Assembly: GCA_028564705.1 (NCBI GenBank)
Contig: JAPXFQ010000831.1
Span: 1,054,001 to 1,118,000 of the forward strand
Direction: 5' to 3'
Source: Apricaphanius iberus
Lineage: Eukaryota; Chordata; Actinopteri; Cyprinodontiformes; Aphaniidae
Length of the DNA stretch: 64,000 nt
The position numbers and the translations under genes were made by a program. The notes beneath the pieces were generated by a model. It ran no database searches and had not been told where the DNA came from. It worked only from the letters and a program-made list of their open reading frames with translations. The number at the start of each line of letters is the position of its first letter. The stretch's first letter is position 1. This document shows positions 13,701-27,100 of the stretch, one piece after another.

Positions 13701-16700
13701 GAAAAGCAAGCAGAGTTTGAGAAGACATTGTCACATAAACCTTAGCAAAACAAAATGACTTTAAATGTCCTTTTAACAGCTGACAACTCTAAAATGTGAC
13801 CAGCTAAGATTGGGTCCCCAATAGAAAAAAATCTCTGCTTTCATCTTCGTGCTACAGTCACAGACCCACCCTGGGCCCTTTTAGCCCCTCTTTATTCACC
13901 TCCTGGATACACCCCTGCTCAGCAGCACTGAACGTTTAGGAATAATCAATTATTAATCATTCTAAATACTCAAAGGACTCTCTGTGTCAGGAGAGAGTGA
14001 GAAAGTATTTTTTTCTTACTTTGGTCGCAGCGCAGCATTAAGTGATGTTGGAGCATTTTTTTTGTCACAGATAGTGATGTTATGGCACTTAAAACTCAGT
14101 TTTTATCTGTCCACACGCAGATACTGAAAACAGAGAAAATGTCGATCTCCATTTTTGCCGGAGTTTTTTTAAAAGATTAGTTTTTTTTATGCCGAAAATA
14201 TGCGTTTGAGAGGATGACGGGCCAAACCCGGCTACGTGTGGACAAGGCTCACTTAAACGTAGAGCTGTGTTGAAATGATCGAAAAATCGATTCTGAATCG
14301 ATTCTTGTAGGAAGCGAAACGAATCGATTCACAAGTTCAAAAATCGATTCTATTTTTTTTAAAATAGTTTGCCTTTTTTAAAACTGAAATAGGAAGGAAA
14401 AGTCCAGCCAGCCATTTTAAGTTTTGTGTCTGAAAGGGTTAATAATAATATAACAATAAAACCACTGACCCAAATCAACATCGAGCTGGATCAGATTGAA
14501 TTGGATTGAATTGGATCAGATCGTGATATTCGATTCTAACTTTTGTGAATCGGGATTTGGTCAATTCTTGAAATTTGAATCGATACCCAGCCCTACTTAA
14601 ACGTGAATAAGTTTGCTACTTAAAAACATCAAAGCTAAACTTTGTATCTAGCCAAAGTGCATCATGACATTGTTACAAATACAGTATTAAAATCAGTGAA
14701 CGTAAATATATACAGGCTTAGGTAACGTTACCTTGTTTCAGTGACGCTTAGTGAAACAGCATGTGTACGTTTTCTATGCTGGATTGTTAAGTTCGTACTA
14801 CTATGCTACGCCAGGACTACTGTGCAGTTTATACTCTGTACTTTGTTCTCTTCTTTTTTTTAAATGTAACGATCCCAAACTTTATACATTTTCTGCCGTT
14901 TATGGTCATCTTTACTCTCCGCAGTCGCGCCAACTATATTCAAATTGTATCACGCGCTAGTGGTGCAATTCGCACAGGTGAATCCAAAGCAACTGTCCGT
15001 GTGGAATAATCAGATCCGTTCACATATAGTACGCGTCATAGGAATTTAACGAGGCTTCGAGGCAGAGTTTTTGCCTCGAGCAATTTTTGGAATCGAGAAA
15101 ATCGAGTCACTTGAAGAATCGCTGCAGCCCTATATTAAACTGTAGAAAAACTTTCTAAACAACTTTCTAAACATTCATACTTATTTCATACTCAAAACAT
15201 CCAGTTTTAATACTAGATCAAGTTGATCCACTCTAACGAAGAAGGTGAATACACTAACAAAAATTACTGTCATCATTACTCATTACATTCAAATTCTAAA
15301 AAATGTAATTAAAAATCTGTATATTGCGTTTGAATATCGATACAATATCGCAACAAAAAACATTGCGATATATTGGAGTGTAGATATTTTATTACATCAC
15401 TATTAGATACAGATTTTTGTGAACACCAAGCTTCTTTACCAATGACTTTTTGCGGATTCCTCTAAGTGAACGCATGATCATGTAGTTCATAACATCCCAT
15501 TAGATTTCTCTTTTGAAAATGTTGTTTTAACGCTCAGATTTAACATAATTTTCTTCAATATTCTTTAGTTTTTCGTTTCCTTTAAGTCATAATCATCAAA
15601 ATAAACACTTTGAATCCATCACTCTGAATCTATACAGTAAATTAGCTTATCTTTTTGTATTAAATTACTGAAATAACTTTTTTATTGTGATGTTCATTGT
15701 ATAAGCGTACTAAAGAGCTAATCGCAATACTGAGATCCTCAAACAAGCTGTTGGTGTTAGACAATAATGAGGAATAACAAGAAAACAGAGTAAAACTAAG
15801 ATGTGATATCTAGACAGCAGGGAGAAAAAAGCAGTTTGGCGAAATGAAAGAAATGAGAACTGAGGTCAACAAGGTGAGAAATGTTGAGGCAGACTTGTCT
15901 CTAACAAATGTGGAGGGAGCGTGAGAGACCAGAGTCAATTAAATCAATGAACACTTAAAAAGTGCAGAAAGAGCAGAGAAAGCAAGAGCGAATAAAACAA
16001 GACAAGTAGTAAGTGCATGAAGTGTAGGAGTACCTCATCAGTCAGGTAGTAGATTTTCCTCAGCATACTCAGTCGAGCTCTTTCAACCTCCTGAAAACAC
16101 AATATTTGAATCCAGATTTACAGCCATAACACTGTAAAATACACTGCAAAAAACTGCAAGATATCATAAGACAAACCCTTCTATTTCATGGCATCACCCT
16201 AAAAGAAAAGCATGACTGTAACAGTAGTACATTACATGAAGCAGCCATTCAAAGGCCAAGTCTCTCTTCAAAAATATATTTCAATCCTAACAACACATTT
16301 CATTTTCCCGGTGCAGGGCAGCAGTGTGAGCTGATAGAGTCGTACTTTTTCTCCACATATTGTCTCCTTATAATCATGAACTTCAATGTGTTTCATGTAT
16401 TTCATTTGACAGATCAACCCGAAGTAGCGCATGGTGTTTAGTAAGGATTAATTAAAGTACAACCTACAAAGACATATCTCTTCCCCTCCTTCAGAAGAGC
16501 TGTAGAAATCAGGTAGAAGACTGTAACAAATATCAGTCTTCCACTTTACAAATCTGCCCAGAAGAAAGGGATAAGGGTGTGCTGGTCAGTCAGATCAAAA
16601 CTGAACATTGTGGCCTGCATGGAAAATGCTGTATTGAGGAAAACTGCACTGTCACTGATGAAACATGGTGCTGACAGCATCATGCTGTGTAAAATTTTTT

Positions 16701-19700
16701 TATTTTTAGGGAAAAGAGAGCTGAACAGAGTTGAACTTAATGAAATATTTACTTTTAGATACTGGGACAGGAAAAAAAAACCCTACACATACATATTAAT
16801 AATTACATGTGACAATGGGAAAAAGTTAATGTAAATGTTCAAAGCTGGTAGAGACAAGGTGGCTGTAATTTGATAAAATCAACACAGCACTTTTTAGATT
16901 CTTTTATTTGCTGTAAAATCGCTGAAAAGCGTGTGCTGTTTTCCTGCCACTTCACTCATGCTCCTCTTTGCTGTGGTCTGAAACCCAAACCTGAAGCGGT
17001 TACAAAAAGTTAGAGCTGTTGGCCCGAACATTTTTGGCAAGGCGCAGGAGAACAGTGATTCTCATTCACTAACTAACGTCTCAGCTGCTGGAGAAACAGA
17101 GATGCGTTAGCCGACGAATGAGCTCTGTCTGAGACTGCCGGTTGCAGGCCAAACTATTATCACTGTTGTTCAGCTTCTGTCAGCGCTCATATGACAAAGC
17201 GACACCAGTGGAGCGCTGTGGGGAAATTATATTCCTCTGGTAAATCTAAAATCACCACTGGCCCCAATAAAACACATAAACACTCGCATCACCTTTGTTT
17301 TAATGTGTGTTTAGTGAATATCTTGTTTATTTTAGTTTTTCTCCAGCGCAGCCAATATCTCTCTTTTTTTTCATCATTCCTACTTGCAAAGATCTATTAT
17401 TGTGATTTTATAATCAGGTCAAACGATTTAAAAAATCTTTAATCAATTTATTTAATGTGTTTTCAAAGTTTTTCGACGTCCACATTTAACCTTGTGATAA
17501 CAAAAAAAATTTTTGAGGCCTTTTTAACAAAGTTGATATTTACCTACACTCGTATTTGTGCTCTCTGGTGGAGCATTTCAGTACTACAAGTGGCCAGTTG
17601 AACTTATAGTAAAAAGTCCAGAATGTCTATGAAATGTATGAATTTTCATGGAATAATAAATGAATAGATAACCACAACATAAATGATTTTACTTCAGATA
17701 ACTTGTTTAGCAAATGGGTAAAATGTGGACATCTAACTGTATAGGTGTATAATTGAAATTAAATATTTTTACAAATTAGGCTTGAATGTACTAAAATATA
17801 GACTGATAAGAATTTAAAATAATTTTCAACAGTATATTGTCACTTTAACCACTTCATGTAGCAATATTCACATTTTAAAGCATTTTTAAAGGAGCAGGGG
17901 GCTGGATTTCTTAAAAAAATATATATTAATGTTCAGTTTTGTAATTGTATTGGGTAATGAAGCGTTTTAAACTAAGTAAAATGAGCCCATCCATGTGTAA
18001 TCCCATTATCTTGAACAGTCTGTGTGCTGCAAAACAGTCAGCGATTCGCTGGCCGAATTTTCTTCGCTTACACTCGGATGTGATGTCAATCTACAATTTT
18101 TGCATGTTCTCGATTTAACAGGAAGAAGGAAGAGAAAGAACCCATGACTTCAGACGCGCTCGATTAAACACTATTACTTACTTTGTCGCTAGAGATGTTG
18201 CTTGTTGTTGTACGACTGGCGATGTGCGGAGTGTGCGGTGGCTTACAAGTACGTTACGTCACTGATTTATTTACTTTCTTTGCTCGCTCCTGCGGTGGCT
18301 GCAGGTACTCGCACCCCCGGCCGCGGCCAGTCGCGAGTTTAATTTCTTCAATCCGGCCCCCTCCTCCTTTAACTCATTTGTGAAATAAATAATTTTTGAA
18401 ATGTATTTCTGTGCTTGTCTGATTTGGGAACAGTTTTGATTCATGAAGGCAATTAAATGGAGCGGCCATCCAGGAAACCAGCAGAGTCTCCGGTGTCAGG
18501 ATATGATCGAGTCGTTATAAGCCACCACAGGGCGGATGTTAAAACGTAAAAACTCATCTAAATGTCGACTGTGAGTTTTTAATTTGGTGACATCATTTAA
18601 AATCACTGAGGTCTGATTCAGTCTCTCATTTGCTGCAGGAACAGCACCCACTGGATCAGAAATAATTACACAGTTGGCTCTTTGTAGCAGCTTTCACAGT
18701 GGCTTGTTAAAATAACCCAATCTAAACCTTCATCATCTGGTGGAACTACTATAACGTGTTTGCTTTTTAAAGGAGAATAAAGATCTCATCCCAGACTTTC
18801 TTTAAGTAGAGACTAAACAGTGCTGTACCTGCACAGTGGCATCCTGACAGAAGACGAAGGAGTTGATGTGAGACAAGGCAACCACATATAAGATAGGACA
18901 CCAGGATAACTTCAGGGTTCCCATTACTAAAGAGCGAAAGTACAGACGAATGAGAGGGAGGGAGTCTTCAGGAGGCGAGGTGAACCGCTCGATTGGGATG
19001 GACAACTACAGATAGAGAGATAAAACATTACAAAACTTTTTTTTTTTTACCAGGGTTTCTTCAAGAAGCTGATGAGGTTACCTGCTCCAGAGTGACACCC
19101 AGCGATCTCAGCATCCCTACGTGTTCTCCAAAAACAGCCAGCCTCATGGAGGCGCTGTACCTCCTCTGCAGAGGCAAGAAAACCCAACAGCCAAACAGCC
19201 TGTCCCCAAAAGACACAGCTTCATACTGGGCCAACAGCGCTGCGTACAGGTCCTGGAAGGAGGCAAGACCTGGAGGAGGCACATCCAGGTCTAAGGAGTC
19301 CAATCTGGGCTCCCTAAAGGCAAATAAATACATGTTCATTAGCAGATCACTGTGTCGTTTTAGGTTCAGAGAGTGGAACTTTTCCGAGTGTTCACCTGGT
19401 GAGCAATCTGAACAGACCCCAGGTCAGTCTCTGAACCGGTCTTTCTAGGAACAGGTCACTGGAACAGAGGAAGACGCAGGACAGGCGGGCGAGTTTGGCG
19501 ATAGGAAGGATAACCTGGAGATACAGAGAGGCACCAGAACTGATCAGTGATGTACAATACGGCACGGGTACAACGTGTGTTAGAGAAATAATCCATCCAC
19601 AAGCTGCGGGATAGTAACTCTGGAAAAATAGACGCACACCGCTGCCCATTAGGTAACCAATTGACCTAATGATAGGGCTGGGCGATACTGCTAAAAAATA

Positions 19701-21125
19701 AAATCTTATAACGAATTTTAATCGATTTATTTCCAACCCCTTTTTTCTTAAAAATACATTGCAAGAAATCTAGATTTTCAAAAAACTTGCTTTTATTTCA
19801 AATCATACCTTCCCAGATCTGACCTGAATTCAAAGTCCAAATAAAAACAAGTTTCCCTGTAAAACAAGATGGTCGGTCCTTGGTGGATTGCCATCACTCT
19901 GAGAATTGGTCCAAGTAGTGCATTGACAGAAAAATCAAAAATCTTGGTTTTCCAAAAATGTCATCTTTGTAAGCAGGAAAATCTATTTATCGCACCATCC
20001 TACCTGACAAGTATGGGTTTTTTTTGCCTCTAGGAGGAGGCCACAGCATCTAGGATGCTTGAAACTAAAAGTGCACCAGAAAGCATGACCTACTTTCATA
20101 TTATTTGGAATAACTTTGACTCCCAGTTAATCTTATACTAAATACCCAATGCTAAGATCAAAGCATAAGTAATGTACCCCATTTTCATGCAGTGAATTCA
20201 ACACCTTCGATCCTGATACACAAACTGCTCAGATCAGGAATGCATCAAAACTATTCCAGAACTATACCCCAGAAGTGTGACAAGACCTAATTTTCCCAAA
20301 ATCTCTTATAAACATATAGTGAGGAACACACATAAGGTATTTAAATACTTATGTGCGGCAATAAAATACTAATTAAATTCTTTAAAAACATACAATTTCC
20401 TGAAATTTAACAAAAAATGTTGTCTCTCACAGTGGAAATGCACTCACAATGTGAATTTCAGACCTCTCCATAATTTCTAAGTGGGAAAACTGGCAAAATT
20501 GCAGGGTGTTCAAATACTTAATAGTCCTCATAATACACATTTCTCCGTACATTGTTAGCATTTTGTCCCATGTGTTGCCAAAGGCTAATCTCAAATTTAG
20601 ACTAAATCATGTATTTTGACTATAATGAAAATATTTAATTCATTTTAATTCAGTTGAAATAATAGTTGTTGCAAAGATCATAATGGTTTGACTTGTACCT
20701 TCAGAGCTTCTTCCCTCCAGACCTCCAGCAGCAGCAACCATTGCAGACAATGGATGACTGCCTGCAGAGATCCATGAGGCAGCTCCTCCACCGCCAGCCC
20801 TCCACCTTCAGACACCCCGGTCCGCTCATACAGGCTGATCAGAGGGATGAAATGCCAGTCTGATGGGAGCGTGGGGCCGGTGAGCTCTGGGAGAAGATGG
20901 GAATGGATCCATGGGCTGCGACCCATGAAAATGTCTCGGGATGTGAGGACGGATTGTTCCAGGTGGGCCAGATGGGTGAGGTAGCAGCCTCGTATGGAGG
21001 GGAGCTGGGTGCAGGCTTCTCTCAGGAGAGCCCCGACAGTCTGCAGAGAGGGAGACGTTTGATGCTGGGAGTGAAGCTTCAGCTCCCCGAGCTCTACAGC
21101 CTCTGGTCCACCACTGTGTCCCTCT
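10748..21125 (-). CDS. rpap1: RPAP1 C-terminal exon block and stop
   Basis: Exons in coding order are 20699-21125 (the largest, 427 nt), 19396-19514, 19082-19313, 18829-19005, 16034-16090 (a 19-residue microexon, [19 protein letters not shown]) and 10748-10897. Diagnostic segments are '[18 protein letters not shown]', '[19 protein letters not shown]', '[17 protein letters not shown]', '[12 protein letters not shown]' and '[20 protein letters not shown]'. The RPAP1_C region lies here. The final intron (10898-16033) is over 5 kb and holds a three-layer transposon nest. A 157-codon plus-strand frame at 10339-10812 overlaps the last exon antisense and is not a gene. Confidence 0.93.
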
Positions 21126-24100
21126 CTGCAAAGCAAAAAAAAACAAAAAAAAACAGAAACTAAAGTCATGCTTGCACATGTACTATTGTCATTATCTAAA
21201 GGCAACTGACTCATCTTTAAATTGCATCCATTTATTAGTTATACTCTTCATTTCAAAATATTTGACATCCAAGGAGCTGCTTGTTCTTGGAAATAATTGA
21301 TCTTGGGAAATATTTTTGCAGAATTTCACTGAAATATCTCCTGAAAACCCTGAAAGCTGTTCATCGCAAAATATCTCCCACACAAGTCCAAGCTGCTGAC
21401 AAACAAATTCCGCGGTGATGGTTAATTTGGCCTCTACTCTGTTGTTTCTCCTCCACTGCTTTACCCCTCAGCAATAAGCTGCAGCATCTGGTCATTATTT
21501 CCAGCACATCTGAGTCAAATAAAAAAAAAAGTACTATTTATTGAAAACATTTGCGCTGTACGTGAAGAAAGTCTCTTTGTTAGCTCCCTCGCACAAATAA
21601 TAAATAACCCTGTTAACACATCTATGAAAGAAGCTTTATTAAAACAAGCAAAACATGAATAAAATCCAAAATGAACCCTGCAACCGAGGTTTTCAGCAAT
21701 AACCTACATCACGGTGATTTCAGGTAACTTGCATAAGTGATGTTAGTGCCAGTTTACAGCACTGATGAATGTTTAATACATTATGAACCAATAAGTTATG
21801 AAAGAAATCTAACTTAAAGCTACTTTAATGATCTGTTCATCATGATATAAAAATACATTTTCTGCTCACTGCTAAGTTACTGAATCTTAATTAAATCTGC
21901 ATCCTGTGACAATTTAGCACTCCAAGTGTTCGTGCTCATTGTAAGTCAGTTTTTATTACGGTAATTAAAGCAGTAAACTCAGATGAATAAGAGAATAAAT
22001 TCTTTTTAGGGGTGTAACAGTACATGTACAACAGGGAGAATCGGTTGTTGAAATATTAATACCACTACAAAGTGATCTAAGCATGTTTTATTCTCAAATA
22101 CTGGCAAAGTATTATAATTTTTTAAATAAAATTTTGCACAAAATCCCAGCATGTCATCTCAAGACATTTTACAAGAAAAGTAATTTCAATTCATTTTGTA
22201 TTTAAGTAATAGCAGCAGATCGCATTGAGTAACTGACTTGGAGCATTCATTCCGCCAGAAGAACATGTTATTCAAAAATATTAATGACTGTTTTCAAGTG
22301 GTATAATTTTCTCTACTCTGGCTATGTCCGCCTGTAAAATTACTTTTTTTTTACTATTTACTTTTATTACAGTTAGTTCTATAATCTAAACTTTTTTACA
22401 AGTTACAGAACATAACATGAAATTAAATTCAGGAACTTAAAGGAACGAATTACTGAGAAAAACTTTTGCTTATTGTTGCTAATCAAAAAAAAAGTTATAT
22501 GCAAATTTGTATTTATTTTTGTTAATTAAAGTGTAGTGCAAACATAGCAAACCATGATTTTTGCGTACAGTTACACCACTATTTCTTTGCTTTGGTACAC
22601 TGAATTAAACTGAATCAGCATTGTTTTAAAATTAACAAATCACACAGTGACAGAGGGCTGAGACAGATTATATTTCTTTGTGATGAATGGATGGAGCTTC
22701 CTGGAAGCCTTTCAATGAATAAACTAAGAAAATCAAAGGTTTTGCTTACGATATAAAGTTGATGCTGAAGATAACAGTGGAGAGCAGCTCATGTGCCAAG
22801 TATTCACTGCCTGGCAGTAACCAGGGAAGAAGCACCAGTGCCACCTTGTGGTAAAGCGGGGCATTTTTGGCAACTTCAGGCTCAGTTGGAATCTGAAAAG
22901 AATAGAAATAAATAATATATATGACTCTCATCAGTTTGTTCTGCTGTTTCAGACACTGTAAATGCCATTGTTTCTCCTACGTAACTCAGCATGAAAAGAG
23001 ATTAAATTCAATCCAGACTGACCAGTCTGTGCGCCAGATGGAGCAGGAGGTAGAGGACGTGGTGTTCATGGCGAAGGAGCCAAGACCTGCTGTGGGACAG
23101 CGTGGACGTGGCGTGGCTGCAGCTCTGCAGGTAACCAATCACAGGCTCTGACAGCAGGAGGCCTGCAAACTGCAGAGGTGTGGAATGGATCAGAGCTGAA
23201 AACATTGTTAAATCTACGGTTTACTTTGCCAAAACTGTAGCAGACACTAACCAGACTAAGTAATCCTGTAGTATGAATACAAAAATTCTGAGATTACATT
23301 ATTGTTTTTTTTATGAAAATCTACCTTCCTGCTGAGACCTTTATGGATCTCTGTGATGGTTTCAACGAGGAGTCCCAGTCCTATTAGGAGAGGAAAGGGA
23401 GAGCTGGGAACAACTAGTCCTGGACGATCCCTCCATCCTGGACACGCCAAACCAGGGAGGCTAGGAGTTGTCTCTGCACTTAGAGGACTTGATTGAAGAT
23501 TACACACAACCGAGGAGGACCTAAAGTAAACAGAAAGAGTCACTAGACTGAGTTAGATTCTTAAATAGGAATGAAAAACATTCTCTGAGGAAAAGCTATA
23601 AAAAAATAACCCTTTTCTATATGTTTGTCACACTCTAACCAGAGGTTTTCAGTGGCTCAAATGTACCTGAGATTCTTCATCAGGCCTTGCACAACACTGT
23701 GACCCATGAGAGGGAGGAGAACCTCCGACGCCAGAAGCTCCAGGTCCTGTAGAGTCTCCACTGGCTTGAAGCAGGTCTGTGGAACATCAAGTCAAACAGT
23801 TTCAGACAGATCCAGCAACACGTTTACACCCTCTCGCCTTCAGCACTGATGTCATATTTTTTGGCTGTTAATGATTTATTTTTTCATCCATTTACTTTTC
23901 GTCCAGGTTGAAAGGAAAACAGAGACAGTATAAAGCGTCTTCAAGAACTGATTTTGAATTTAATGTGAATTTGCGCTTGTACCACACACTTTTTTTTCAG
24001 AAAGCAGCAAGATCGTTTAAACTTGGTGATTTGGTTCAGTGGTTAAAGATTTGGCTTTTAAACACAATCAACCAGTCTGATTTTAACTGGGCTGAGTTCA

Positions 24101-27100
24101 GGTCCGTTCCAAAGGCTCATGATTGGCCAGCTTTAACCCTTCCCTACTGCTTCTGTCTCATTTCTCCATCTAAATTACCAATGGCAGTGAAACAGTCCCT
24201 CAGAATGATGCTACCACCATGCTTGACAACTGGTAGAGTATTCTTGGATTTGAAAACCTCACACTGACTTCCCCAAACCTGCTTTCTTTTCTATTAAACT
24301 TTTCACCCATGGATTTTCCGTATTTGAGCGGGGGGTTTTTTTAAACGATGACGGAAAAATCTAAAGGCCATTGGCACACATGCCTGACCACTTGTTGTAA
24401 ACACAGAGACATTTTCAACTTTATGCACAGAGTTCATGTAACTAATAAATCCACAAAAAGAAACCTATGAGAGCACCTGAGCATCGTTTCAGACCTGGAC
24501 GTTGAAGAGTTTTTCTCTAATCACTTCGATTAGAGAAACATTCTTTTTTTTTTTACTTTGGTTGAAGTGGTGCACGTAATTCCACTCTTGAATGTGGTTG
24601 CAGAGCCATAGCAGGTGAAATGTTGATAATTAATACATGTAGCGTATTCATCTGCTCGATGCGTTATGGCACAATGTGGAGTCGCTGTTTAGTTTATTAT
24701 GATTTCATATTAATTAAAATAAATGAAAATTACATACTACTGAATATATAATCATTTGCATTTTAAAAATGCCGGGTAAAAATAAATTATGTCCGGAATT
24801 TGACCTCATCAATCAAAATCACCAACACTGTATAGCTCATACTTGGACACGGCTGGTTAAATTAATGCAGCTGGACTTTCTGTAATATGTTGATTATGGT
24901 GGAAGAATAATCAAAAAACAAAAATTGATATGATGATGAGTGAATATATAAGTCAGATCAGCACAGCGTTAAAGGTGAGAGTACCTGTCTGGAGAGCTGA
25001 TGGTAGTAAGCTTGTAGGTAGACTAGATAAGCAGGTACTAGAGTCAGGACACTGTCTTTCTGAGCTGGATTATCGAGGCCTTTGACAACACCCTTCAAAT
25101 GTCCCAACAGGAGCAGCTGCAAACCAGTAACATGACCCCAGGACACAGGAGGCGGAGGGGGACACTGCTCTCCCTGAGATCTGTAGAAACAACAGCGAAG
25201 GCAGCATATAGATGTGGGACATTCCTCAAACAAGGATAAAGTCGTCACCATGTTCCTCCTCAGTACCTGACCATGCCGGCCTGGAGTTCCTGATGGCATC
25301 CAGCAGTGTGCGTGACTTGTGTCAGCAGAGAAAGAAGAGCTGAGAGACGGTGCAGCTGCAGAGATAGAAGGGGGTCTGGGGCTGACAGGATGCTGTTGAG
25401 AGCCTGCAACGTCCTCACCAAGGCTGGGTACAGATCGCTGGGAATTAAAAAACAAAATAAATGACTGACGTCCTGCTCTGCAACAAAGTAGAGGATAGAG
25501 GCTCCAGTCACACAGAATTAAAGCCTTAACTTTCAGCAAAAACATTCAATTCTAATGACTCTGGCACAGCGATAACACTCAGTTATGAGTTATGTCTCAG
25601 ATATCAAACAAGAACTTGCAGAAAAACTGTCTAATGCAAACGTGAAAAAGACTTGATTAAAGTTAATCTGACTATTTTCACTAATAATAATGTTATGCAA
25701 CATTAATAGTTCTCTTCTCTGTGGTTATCTTTTTAATGACTATGGTATCAGAAAATGCACTGCAACAAAAGAAAAAAAAACGACACAGGGTAGCACCTCT
25801 GCAAGAATTTCTACCTCAAACAGGCACCTCTGACACAAGTTAACTCACACGTAGAGTTGGCATGCCTGTCCATAGCCGGCAGCTACAGCCCACAGCCTGT
25901 AGGCTTCAGTGGTGATCTTGAGGGCCTCCTTTGGCTCCATCAGAAGCTCGTTGGGCTCGGCAGTCAGGAGGCAAGACAAGCGTTCTCGCACTCCCAGGGA
26001 GTTTAACTGAGGATGCAAGAGCAGAGGTAATGTATTTAAAATCATGGCAAACTAATTTAGAAATATTAAATACAAAAGCAGAAAATCTTAATGGGGGAAC
26101 AAAAGTGGCCCGAGAATACAGCCTTGAGGAACCTCACTTATGATTTTTGTTTGGTTCAGTTTATAACAACCAAAGAGACAAAGTAGTCTCAGCTAGACAT
26201 ACATGATCTGAACCAAACATTAAAACATACAGTAGAGGTCAAAAGTTTGGACACACCTTTTCATTCAATGAATTTCCGTTTTTTTCATGCCTATTTACAT
26301 TGCACATTCTCACTGAAGGCATCAAAACTATGAATGAACACACATGGAATTATGTAGTACTTTTACAAAAAAGTGTGAAATAACCTGGCCTCCAAAGTCA
26401 CCGGACCTGAACCCAATCGAGATTATTTGGGGTGACCTGAACCGCAGAGTGAATGCAAAAGGGCCAACAAGTACTAAGCATCTCTGGGAACTCCTTCAAA
26501 ACTGTTAGAAAACCATTTCAGGTGACTAAATCTTGAAGCTCAAGAGAATGCAAAGCAGTAATCAGAGCAAAGGGTATTCAGTTATCTCACCCTTTTTATT
26601 TAAGTACATACAGTAATTCCATACATCATGTGTTCATTCACTGTTTTGATGCCCTTAATTGAGAATCTACAATGTAGTCATGAAAATAAAGACAACGTAT
26701 TGAATGAGAAGGTGTGTCCAAACTTTTGGCCTGTACTGTACATTTACAACTTCAAACAGTTCTCTACTTTCAGTTACGTTTGTTTTAATCTAAACACTGG
26801 ATCCAATGATGGGAGTCTACGTATTTCATCAGAATGTCACAAGAAGTTTACCATGGCTACCTGGAAAAAAAAACATCACACGATTGCATATTTACCAGTC
26901 TGGCACATGCATGTCTCCCGGCAGTCGCCAAAACCCTCAAGAGCTTCATGGCGTTGGCCAGAGGGTGTCCATAAACAGACACGGGACTAAGGGAAGACGG
27001 AGACTCCCAGGAAGTGGGAAGAAACTCAGCCATCACAGTCTCCATAAGACGAGGACAGTCCAACACCTGAGTGGGAAATGCAGCGCAGTGTAATCCAGCT

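Larger units (their letters stand above)
13205..15402. mobile_element. outer hAT-like non-autonomous element (interrupted)
   Basis: The right end reads ...attacatcacta, the same terminus family as the intact relative at 48700-49083 (TAGTGATGTGTAC / TAGGGATGTAAG ends). Left and right halves align to that relative in order: 'gtatattggcaggatac', 'atatattgtgatttc', then after the insert 'ctgtagaaaaac', 'aagttgatccact', 'aaaattactgtcat', 'acaatatcgc'. The left boundary is approximate. The middle is occupied by a second element at 13337-15132. Confidence 0.65.

Noticed and set aside
20826..21179. 117- and 88-codon frames on both strands
   Set aside because: Shadows of the 427-nt RPAP1 exon in other frames.
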